A stretch of 36,504 nt of DNA from Candidatus Saccharimonadota bacterium (GTDB lineage Bacteria; Patescibacteriota; Saccharimonadia; Saccharimonadales; Saccharimonadaceae): positions 1 to 36,504 of the forward strand of contig JAFSNI010000008.1 of the NCBI GenBank assembly GCA_017447485.1, written 5' to 3'. This document shows positions 30,836 through 36,504 of the stretch, piece by piece; within the stretch, counting starts at the first letter, position 1; every line of letters starts with the position of its first letter. Under the pieces are notes generated by a model that saw only the letters and a program-made list of their open reading frames with translations, made no database searches and was not told where the DNA came from. Made by a program: the position numbers and the translations under genes.

Positions 30836-32222
30836 CGGGTTTTTGGTTGAGATTTTTTGCGTTCTTCTCTTTAGATTCAGTCGGATTTTGTGGTGCGGAC
30901 GGGTTTTTGGTTGAGATTTCTGCGGCGGATTTTTGGTCGCTAATTTTCTCTGTGGTGGATTTCTTGCCAGCGGCTTTATTTTCCACTTTCTTCAAAGTGC
31001 GACGAGTGCGCCAGAAGTAGAAGCCGGCACCGATGATGGCAAGAATCACTAGGACTGCCATTGTGATTTCTAGCGGGCCAGTTTCGACGATTTCTTCTGG
31101 GAGAGGTTCCGGATCCGGTTCTGGGTCTGGGGTTGGCTCTGGCTCTGGAGTGCCCTCGCAAACCACGAAGACATTGGCGTCATTCATAAGATTTTGGTCG
31201 GAGTTATAGCTCGCGGTGATAGTATTCTTCAAAGTTTTGCCGCAATAAGTTTCTTCCTCGGAGACTTTGGCTTGATAGATAACCTGGACGAGAGCGCCAG
31301 CGGCAGCATCGCCAGTGTTATGGCCACTAAGGTCAAGAATGTCGTCGATAATCTTGCCGGAGACGTTGTTGACGTCATAAATCGTGGTGGTACCAGAGCG
31401 GAGTGCGAGGCCAGCGTCGTGAGTGTCTTTAAAGATGACGTTGGTGAGGTTGGTGTTGCCCTCGTTCTTGAAAACGACTTTGTAGGTGACGTAGTCGCCC
31501 GGTTTGGCATTAACAGATTCGGACCAGTTCTCGCCGTCTAGCGAAACTTGTTTTTCAAGTGAAGCGGCAGTGCGTTCAGCGACGAGTGTGTAGGTGATGT
31601 AGCCAGAATATTCGGCGCAGCCTGGGATGCGGCCATCAAGAGTATTGATGCCGATATAAGTGCCAGCTTCGGTGAAAAGGTCGGTCGAGAGGACGGAACC
31701 GTTGACGCGGCCGGCGTTGTGAATGATGGCGGTACCGGTTTTATAACGCAGAGTGACTTCGTCGTAATCAGTGGTAACGTAGGCTTCATCCCAAACTTTC
31801 GGCGGATTGCTATCAGTGGCGGAGATGATGCCACTGATCATGCCCTCTTCGTCTTTTTTAACGACGGTTGGATAGGCGGATGAAACTTTAACGCCGTTGG
31901 CGATGCCTTTGCCGCTCGGGTTAAGATTAGAGGCAGCGTTGTTGTGGTAATAAATATAAACTTCGTATTCTTTGCCCGGTTCGATTTTGAGGCTATCGAC
32001 ATATTGGATAGAGTCACCGCCAAGTTCTGCGACGCGGACGAAATTGCGCTCGTCGCCGATGGCGGCGTTGTTGGTGATAGAGTTAAAAGTAACCTCTGGC
32101 GCAGGGTCATTGTTAGTGTAAGTGGTGCGCTCGGGGCCCCAAGCAAAGGTCGGGGTGGCGAGAATGGTCGCTGATGCGAACGTGGCGATGAGGGTTAAAG
32201 TATATCTCTGGATTTTTTTCAT
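30819..32222 (-). CDS. Secreted, membrane-anchored protein with DUF11-like domain
   Basis: 467 residues. The start was placed at MKKIQRYTLTLIATF, which has AAAGG 7 nt upstream and begins a signal peptide (about 1-27, cleavage after PTFA). The extracellular part has beta-rich segments and a DUF11-like repeat (ASLEKQVSLDGENWSESVNA, then PGDYVTYKVVFKNEGNTNLT and NVIFKDTHDAGL), common in surface stalk and adhesin proteins. Two cysteines (CAEYSG and YCGKTL) and a third in VCEG may form disulfides. A Pro/Glu/Asp linker (EPEPTPDPEPDPEPLPEE) leads to one membrane helix (about 382-403) and a lysine-rich cytoplasmic tail of about 64 residues. VETGP before the helix resembles a sortase signal, but the long tail argues against it. 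Confidence 0.8.
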   Translation of the reverse strand: MKKIQRYTLTLIATFASATILATPTFAWGPERTTYTNNDPAPEVTFNSITNNAAIGDERNFVRVAELGGDSIQYVDSLKIEPGKEYEVYIYYHNNAASNLNPSGKGIANGVKVSSAYPTVVKKDEEGMISGIISATDSNPPKVWDEAYVTTDYDEVTLRYKTGTAIIHNAGRVNGSVLSTDLFTEAGTYIGINTLDGRIPGCAEYSGYITYTLVAERTAASLEKQVSLDGENWSESVNAKPGDYVTYKVVFKNEGNTNLTNVIFKDTHDAGLALRSGTTTIYDVNNVSGKIIDDILDLSGHNTGDAAAGALVQVIYQAKVSEEETYCGKTLKNTITASYNSDQNLMNDANVFVVCEGTPEPEPTPDPEPDPEPLPEEIVETGPLEITMAVLVILAIIGAGFYFWRTRRTLKKVENKAAGKKSTTEKISDQKSAAEISTKNPSAPQNPTESKEKNAKNLNQKPDEHKK

Positions 32223-32259
32223 GGTTTTCCTTTCTTTTGCTAAATTACTTTCACCCATC

Positions 32260-34134
32260 CTAATTTCCTCCTCCAAGATCAAATTCGCCGGCGGCCCAAT
32301 CGGCAGCGTCGCGAGACTCGTCATTAGTGCTCATTTCTTTGGCATGTTGGCGTTCCTCTTCGGCTTTACGGTTAGCTTCTTTTTGAGCGGCAACACGAGC
32401 GGCCTCTTCGTCGGCTCTTTGACGTTCCGCCTCGGCGGCCGCAGCTTGAGCGGCTTCGGCTTCAGCTTGCGCTTTAGCTAAAGCTTCATCGGCGGCAGCT
32501 TTAGCCTCGGCTTCCCTTGCGGCGGCTTCAGCATCAGCCTTCTCGGCGGCGATTCTGGTAGCTTCTTCAGCCTGACGGCGAGCTTCAGCTTCTTCAGCGG
32601 CTTTTCTTTCAGCCTCGGCCTGTTCGGCGGCGACGCGTTCAGCTTCTGCCTTTTTCGCGGCATCTTCTTCTTGTTGCTTACGAATGGCTTCGAAATTGGC
32701 TTGATCCTCTTCTAATATGGTTTTTGGAGTAACTGTCTCATCAAGTTCTAGTGGGGCGACATCTGGGCCAGCGTTGATAATTTCGGCTCCTTCGCTTTTT
32801 GGAGTGAGAGATTCTTCGCTGCCAGTACCTTCGTTTTCAGTGCCTGTGCTTTCCGTACCGGTGCCTTCGGTGCCTGTCCCCTCACTTTCAGTACCAGTGC
32901 CTTCACTCTCGGTGCCCGTGCCTTCACTCTCGGTGCCAGTATCCTCGCCCTCGGAGCCGGTTCCTTCAGACCCAGTGCCTTCTTCGCCAGTTCCTTCAGA
33001 GCCGGTATCTTCGCCTTCGGAACCAGTCCCCTCTTCACCAGTGCCTTCAGAACCAGTATCTTCTAAACCAGTGCCTGGATCGTCTTCTGGGATGAGCGGA
33101 ACGTTTGGTTTTTTGCCGGCTGGAGTGTTCGGTTGGAAACCACAATAAAGGTTCAAGTCAAGCACCTTGACCCAGTTGCCGTCCTTGTCTTTGGCGCGAC
33201 GATAGAGATTGGCTTGTGGCGCGTTGTGGCGCTTGACGGTGCTATAACCTAGGTGCATTTCATCTGGAGTTTGGGTGCCGTCAGAGTTGGCGTCTTCCCA
33301 AATCACATAATAGCTATTTTCATCTTCGTTTTCGTAATTATATTCCCACTTGGTGTTTTCTTTATCGTTTAAAATCACAGCGATGGCGTCGAGAAGTTTT
33401 TGCTGCATGGCAGCCGCCTCTGGGCTGTCTTCGTCACTCATGTATTCCTCAAGCTCTTTTTCGGTCATGTCCCAAATACCGAGTTCCTTTTGCTCGTCCT
33501 CAAAGAAGATACTCTTATAAGAGGCGAGGGCTTCTGGCATGCTTTCGGCCTTTTGTAGGAAGCCGGTGGTGGTTTTTTCGTCGTCACCGTAACAATCTGA
33601 ATAATCAGTGCCATAGGCATTGTGGCTAGACTTGTGCTCAAAGTCGGCCCATTCGGTGTAGTCATACTTGAGCTTTAAGTCGTCCTCTTCGCCGGTAGCG
33701 ACAATTTCTTCGTAAGTGGAAGAAGTCGGAGTTGGGGTTGGCGTGGATTCTGTCTTCTTGAAATGACCGCCGACAATGCCAAGCCCGATAGCGCCAGCAA
33801 GGGCAATGGCAGTCGCGGAAATGAAGACTGTGCGGAGTGCCGAGTTCTTCTTGGCTTTTTTGGTGGTTTCGGCGACGATTGGGGCTGACGTTTCGGACGA
33901 TTCTGTTGTTCCGGATGGCTCCGCAGCCCCAGATGATTCTGCTGCCTTTTTGGCTTCTTGGGCTTCGATTTCTGCAAGACGCTTCTTAATCTCTTCCCGA
34001 CGCTTCATTTTTTCAGCGCGCTCGGCTGCGCTCATGGTTTTCTCGCCGCGCTCTTTGTAGGCTTTATATTTTAGGGATTCCGCAGAGCTGGTAGTTTCTT
34101 CTGGATTTTGAGGGAATTTTTCTGGATTAGACAT
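32260..34134 (-). CDS. Large surface protein with Gly-Thr-Glu repeats and an Ala/Glu coiled coil
   Basis: 624 residues of unknown function. The N-terminal 98 residues are cytoplasmic and charged; one membrane helix follows (about 99-123), so the C-terminal 500 residues are expected outside. The outer part has a Thr/Pro spacer (TPTPTPTSST), a globular region with one Cys pair (DCYGDD and LYCGFQ), and a low-complexity repeat of GTG, SEG and ESE units (about 354-440; DNA 32815-33075). An Ala/Glu/Arg-rich coiled coil (about 455-605) like TolA stalks comes last. GGAGG lies 5 nt before the ATG, and it overlaps the upstream small gene by 8 bp. Repeat number is likely to vary between strains. A contact or host-attachment role is plausible but unproven. 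Confidence 0.78.
   Translation of the reverse strand: MSNPEKFPQNPEETTSSAESLKYKAYKERGEKTMSAAERAEKMKRREEIKKRLAEIEAQEAKKAAESSGAAEPSGTTESSETSAPIVAETTKKAKKNSALRTVFISATAIALAGAIGLGIVGGHFKKTESTPTPTPTSSTYEEIVATGEEDDLKLKYDYTEWADFEHKSSHNAYGTDYSDCYGDDEKTTTGFLQKAESMPEALASYKSIFFEDEQKELGIWDMTEKELEEYMSDEDSPEAAAMQQKLLDAIAVILNDKENTKWEYNYENEDENSYYVIWEDANSDGTQTPDEMHLGYSTVKRHNAPQANLYRRAKDKDGNWVKVLDLNLYCGFQPNTPAGKKPNVPLIPEDDPGTGLEDTGSEGTGEEGTGSEGEDTGSEGTGEEGTGSEGTGSEGEDTGTESEGTGTESEGTGTESEGTGTEGTGTESTGTENEGTGSEESLTPKSEGAEIINAGPDVAPLELDETVTPKTILEEDQANFEAIRKQQEEDAAKKAEAERVAAEQAEAERKAAEEAEARRQAEEATRIAAEKADAEAAAREAEAKAAADEALAKAQAEAEAAQAAAAEAERQRADEEAARVAAQKEANRKAEEERQHAKEMSTNDESRDAADWAAGEFDLGGGN
32815..33075 (-). repeat. 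Degenerate short tandem repeat encoding Gly-Thr-Gly-Ser-Glu units
   Basis: Units of about 12 to 24 bp, recurring as GTGSEG, GTGEEG and GTGTESE in protein. The array is in frame throughout and prone to expansion or contraction by slippage. Confidence 0.8.
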
Positions 34135-34453
34135 CTTTACCTCCTAAAAATTCTTGGCTAAAGCCTTGAATGGCTTCGGTAATTTTTTGTTCAAGGTTAA
34201 CGCCGGCGTTTTGGAAAAAGTTTTGAAAAACTGCAGGGTCTTTTTCTTGGTCATCAAGAAGATTATTGATTTCTTTAAGCTGTTTTTCATTGAGGCTGCT
34301 AAAAACTTGGGTACCGATTTGGTCGTCCAGCTTGCGGATGCTGTCCTCGCGAATTTCGTCAATATTGGCCGGAGGCTCGTCCGGATATTTTTGAGAGAGA
34401 AGCGCGTCTATAATTTTCACTAGAGTATCGCGCTCAATTAAAAATTGTTCCAT
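34127..34453 (-). CDS. Small helical protein, first gene of the surface-protein operon
   Basis: 108 soluble residues, acidic and predicted to be mostly helical (MEQFLIERDTLVKIIDALL at the start, then QVFSSLNEKQLKEINNLLDD). I do not recognise it. It overlaps the large surface protein gene by 8 bp and is therefore translated with it. It may act on the cytoplasmic N-terminus of that protein. A TGC-TAAGAT element (34478-34486) and AAAGG 11 nt before the ATG are the likely expression signals. Confidence 0.75.
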   Translation of the reverse strand: MEQFLIERDTLVKIIDALLSQKYPDEPPANIDEIREDSIRKLDDQIGTQVFSSLNEKQLKEINNLLDDQEKDPAVFQNFFQNAGVNLEQKITEAIQGFSQEFLGGKDV

Positions 34454-34520
34454 ATTTTGATGACCTTTCTTGTATCCATCTTAGCACAAGCATTTATTTT
34501 GGTCAAATTATGGATTACGA

Positions 34521-34546
34521 AAAAACCGAACGTTTGTTCGGTTTTT
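34521..34546. terminator. Bidirectional terminator after the small ORFs
   Basis: AAAAACCGAAC, loop GTTT, GTTCGGTTTTT. On the minus strand the stem is followed by TTTTTTCG. It separates the two tiny ORFs from the surface-protein operon. Confidence 0.85.
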
Positions 34547-34575
34547 ATTTTTCGCGGTGTTTTACGTTAGGATAT

Positions 34576-34674
34576 CTAAATGGCACCGATAATAATAATG
34601 GCTAGATTGTAGATAGGTTCAAAGTATCTTACATCGGTAATCCTTTCTGTTAAAGTTGATATGCTGTCTAACAT
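34576..34674 (-). CDS. Possible 32-residue membrane peptide
   Basis: A short frame with an amphipathic start (MLDSISTLTERITDVRYFEP) and a hydrophobic end (NLAIIIIGAI). It lies 47 bp after the 51-residue ORF and just before a terminator. An AAAAGG is 13 nt upstream, which is farther than usual. It could be a small membrane peptide or chance; proteomic evidence would be needed. Confidence 0.35.
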   Translation of the reverse strand: MLDSISTLTERITDVRYFEPIYNLAIIIIGAI

Positions 34675-34721
34675 GGTTTATTTTTTTCCTTTTCTGTTTG
34701 TTTTTTGAACTGGGCTGCGAG

Positions 34722-34877
34722 TTATAAGTATCGTCCGGTGGAAGCCCCTAAGACTTTTGCACCAATTCTGCTATTTTTGATCCGCTCCGCAGTTTCGTCG
34801 CTGATTTCTGTTGGCGAGACAGTGCCAGCTTCATTATTGAAATATTGAAATGGTATTTTGTAGGTGTTGATCGCCAT
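34722..34877 (-). CDS. Small protein of 51 residues, unknown
   Basis: A frame starting MAINTYKIPFQYFNNEAGTV and ending GAKVLGASTGRYL. An AAAAAGGA lies about 9 nt before the ATG, and a TGC-TATACT promoter is at 34917-34925. A longer in-frame version from 35063 would cross this promoter and the rod-shaped repeat, so the short form is preferred. It has no membrane helix or cysteine and no recognised family. Confidence 0.55.
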   Translation of the reverse strand: MAINTYKIPFQYFNNEAGTVSPTEISDETAERIKNSRIGAKVLGASTGRYL

Positions 34878-35000
34878 ATTTGTTTTCCTTTTTGTTTTAT
34901 TGTTTAACTTATTTTCAGTATAGCACACATGGGCGATTTTGTCAATACTTTTTATGCTTATTTTTGCAAGATTTGTCAAATAACAGGGGTTGGGAATAAT

Positions 35001-35155
35001 AAAAAATAAACCACTTTCGTTCACCTTCGCTTCACGTCCGATAATTCTCGCAATTTCAGGCAAGTCTGCGCCGGAATTTCAGTTCCGTACTCGACTTGTG
35101 AAATTGTTCGAATTATCGGGTTCGCTCAATGTTCGCTCAAGTTGGTTTATTTTTT
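35001..35155 (+). ncRNA. Candidate rod-shaped structured RNA / giant inverted repeat
   Basis: Nested arms cover the whole stretch. AAATAAACCACTT pairs with its complement near 35139-35153 (one bulge). CCGATAATTC (35038-35047) pairs perfectly with GAATTATCGG (35110-35119). CAATTTCA/TGAAATTG (35051-35058, 35099-35106), CAAGTC/GACTTG (35061-35066, 35093-35098) and CGGAA/TTCCG (35072-35076, 35083-35087) complete the rod, with a 6 nt loop. A possible promoter TTGTCA (34973-34978), 16 bp, AATAAT (34995-35000) would start a plus-strand RNA at the base of the rod, and the T-run after 35149 would end it. Alternatively it is an outsized terminator for ileS on the minus strand. Confidence 0.45.
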
Positions 35156-35156
35156 G

Positions 35157-36504
35157 TTAAATCTTCTCTAATGAGATGGTAATGTTTTCGCCGTTTACTT
35201 TGGCGATTTCGTCGTGAGCATAGTTTGCGTTCTTTGCAAAACTGTCGGCAAGAACTTCAGATTTGACCAATTCCTCGAAACCTTCAGGAAGATCGATTGA
35301 GAGTGAGAGTTTAATGCGGTCGTCCATGTTTAGTTTTGCATTTTTGCGAGCAGATTGGACGGCGCGGATGAGATCGCGGGCAAAGCCTTCCCTTTTTAAT
35401 TCTTCGGTCAAGGTTTTGTCAAGAGAGAGTGCCTTGCCATTTTCAACCTCCTTAACATTAACTTCGTCGGCAATAATCTGTTCATAGAAAGCGTCGAGCT
35501 TTTCGCCAGAATAAGTTAGCTTTGAGAGAGGCTGGCGAATTTTAATCTGGTCTTCGGTGTCAGACTTTTGCATCCGGAGAGCCAGAGCGTCGGTGATGAT
35601 AGCACGGGTTCTTTGCATATTCTCGAGAACTTCGGTGTCAATAGCGCCGGCGGTTGGCCAATCCAGGAGATGAACAGATTCATCCTTCCCGGTCATTTTT
35701 TGGTAAAGTTCTTCGGCGAGGAATGGAGTGAATGGGGCGAGGAGCTTTGATATATACATTAATATATAGTAGAGGGTTGCGTAGGCGCTCTGTTTGTCAG
35801 ACTCGTCGTCGTTTTTAGAGAAGCGGCGGCGGGAGCGGCGAACAAACCAGTTCGAGAGGTCATCGATAAACGGCAGCATGCCTTCAAGGGCTTTTGGAAT
35901 GTTGTATTCGTGCATACCTTCGGTGATTGCGTCGCGGAGTTGATAAACGCGAGAAACAATCCAAGTGTCTAGAATATTTTTCGGGTTTAGTTCGAGATCT
36001 TCGCTGTCAATACCGTCGATTTCGGCGTAGGTCGTGAAGAAATCGTAGACATTCCAGAGCATCGCAAGCTTCCGGTTCACATCGGAGACGTCTTTGTCGA
36101 GCAGGGCGAAATCTTCTCCGGAGAGGACTGGGCTGGAAAGGAGCAAGAAGCGGAGGGAGTCGGCGGAGTATTGGTCCATCAGGACGTTCGGGTCGGTGAA
36201 ATTGCCGAGGGACTTGCTCATCTTGCGACCGTCGTTACCGGCAAGAGTGCCGGTCGTGATAACGTTTTTATAGGCGTTTTTGGCGCCATTTTTGGCTTTT
36301 TCGCCGAAAGCACCGACTTCGGCAAGGGCGGTATTGACGGCATGAACATAATAGAACCAAGCGCGGACTTGACCAACATACTCACCGATAAAATCGGCCG
36401 GGTAGTTCGCCTCAAACTTCTCCTTGTTCTCAAACGGATAATGAAGCTGGGCAAACGGCATGGAGCCAGACTCAAACCAGCAGTCGAGGACTTTCTCGAT
36501 GCGA
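35157..36504 (-). CDS. ileS: Isoleucyl-tRNA synthetase (5' part outside window)
   Basis: The last 448 or so codons are visible; the N-terminal half, with HIGH and most of the editing domain, lies beyond the right edge. Seen: VLDCWFESGSMPFAQLHYPF just inside the edge, the class I KMSKS motif in NDGRKMSKSLGNFTDPN, a tryptophan-rich anticodon-binding region (DLSNWFVRRSRRRFS), and a C-terminal domain with LDKTLTEELKREGFARDLIR. The CWFESGSMPFAQ form and this C-terminus resemble the eukaryote-like IleRS type 2 rather than E. coli IleRS; this is from memory. It ends next to the rod-shaped repeat. Confidence 0.95.
   Translation of the reverse strand, partial: RIEKVLDCWFESGSMPFAQLHYPFENKEKFEANYPADFIGEYVGQVRAWFYYVHAVNTALAEVGAFGEKAKNGAKNAYKNVITTGTLAGNDGRKMSKSLGNFTDPNVLMDQYSADSLRFLLLSSPVLSGEDFALLDKDVSDVNRKLAMLWNVYDFFTTYAEIDGIDSEDLELNPKNILDTWIVSRVYQLRDAITEGMHEYNIPKALEGMLPFIDDLSNWFVRRSRRRFSKNDDESDKQSAYATLYYILMYISKLLAPFTPFLAEELYQKMTGKDESVHLLDWPTAGAIDTEVLENMQRTRAIITDALALRMQKSDTEDQIKIRQPLSKLTYSGEKLDAFYEQIIADEVNVKEVENGKALSLDKTLTEELKREGFARDLIRAVQSARKNAKLNMDDRIKLSLSIDLPEGFEELVKSEVLADSFAKNANYAHDEIAKVNGENITISLEKI

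Noticed and set aside
30980-31090. VETGP plus membrane helix as a sortase cell-wall sorting signal
   Set aside because: No proper LPxTG, and the helix is followed by a tail of about 64 residues instead of a few basic residues.
32815-33075. Regular short repeats as a CRISPR array
   Set aside because: Units are short, degenerate, without spacers and fully in frame with a protein.
34878-35063. Longer version (113 residues) of the 51-residue ORF
   Set aside because: The extra part covers a promoter and one arm of the rod-shaped repeat and has no protein-like character.

Overview
The window looks like chromosome of a Patescibacteria/CPR bacterium, most likely a Saccharibacteria (TM7) relative. 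This is an inference from gene content. Genes are tightly packed, with overlaps of 1 to 17 bp. Several housekeeping proteins are trimmed: a ThrRS without its TGS domain, a Rel protein ending after TGS, and a short MiaA. Small transmembrane and surface proteins of unknown function are common. TGA is used as a normal stop, so the Gracilibacteria/SR1 recoding is not in use. No phage, IS element or CRISPR array was seen.

Layout. 1-5000: gyrA (its 3' part lies outside the window) and gyrB on the minus strand, then iscS (+) converging on iscU (-). 5019-8354: a TraG/VirB4-like membrane ATPase translationally coupled to a small acidic protein, and a small membrane protein. 8355-9523: a non-coding island holding tmRNA (ssrA), a predicted multi-stem RNA and a candidate small RNA with a consensus promoter. 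9524-12425 (+): comM, then an infC-rpmI-rplT-rpmB operon in which infC starts at ATA. 12468-12806 (-): RNase P RNA. 12850-16930: an unknown protein (+), then (-) a RimB-type retropepsin, RimK and a second ATP-grasp ligase, preceded by a Nudix-RNase H fusion. 17075-22900 (-): site-2 protease, a metallo-beta-lactamase-like fragment, a winged-helix regulator, miaA, thrS, an AEC-family transporter and a degenerate glutamate racemase. 23052-26489: tRNA-Val(UAC), an FNT channel, a membrane glycosyltransferase with two small membrane proteins, and tRNA-Thr(CGU). 26468-29892 (-): rel, parB, parA and rplU. 29930-34453 (-): an operon with two large surface proteins, a third ATP-grasp enzyme and a small helical protein. 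34576-35155: two tiny ORFs and a long rod-shaped inverted repeat. 35157-36504 (-): the 3' part of ileS.

Expression signals. Many first genes of transcription units lack a Shine-Dalgarno and carry an extended -10 element (TGn-TATAAT or close) that ends 6 to 9 nt before the ATG. The predicted transcript would start at or within about 3 nt of the start codon, so it would be leaderless. Genes inside operons, and some with longer leaders, carry AAGGAGG-type sites. In three places the -10 element also contains the stop codon of the upstream gene. Divergent promoters at RNA genes lie back to back.

Most notable: the ATA start of infC; the leaderless rule and its overlap with stop codons; three unassigned structured RNA candidates (8406-8637, 9272-9388, 35001-35155); a 16-residue tmRNA tag; the end of rel running antisense into tRNA-Thr; three RimK-like ATP-grasp ligases with a RimB-like protease; and enzymes that have lost canonical catalytic residues (Nudix domain, glutamate racemase).
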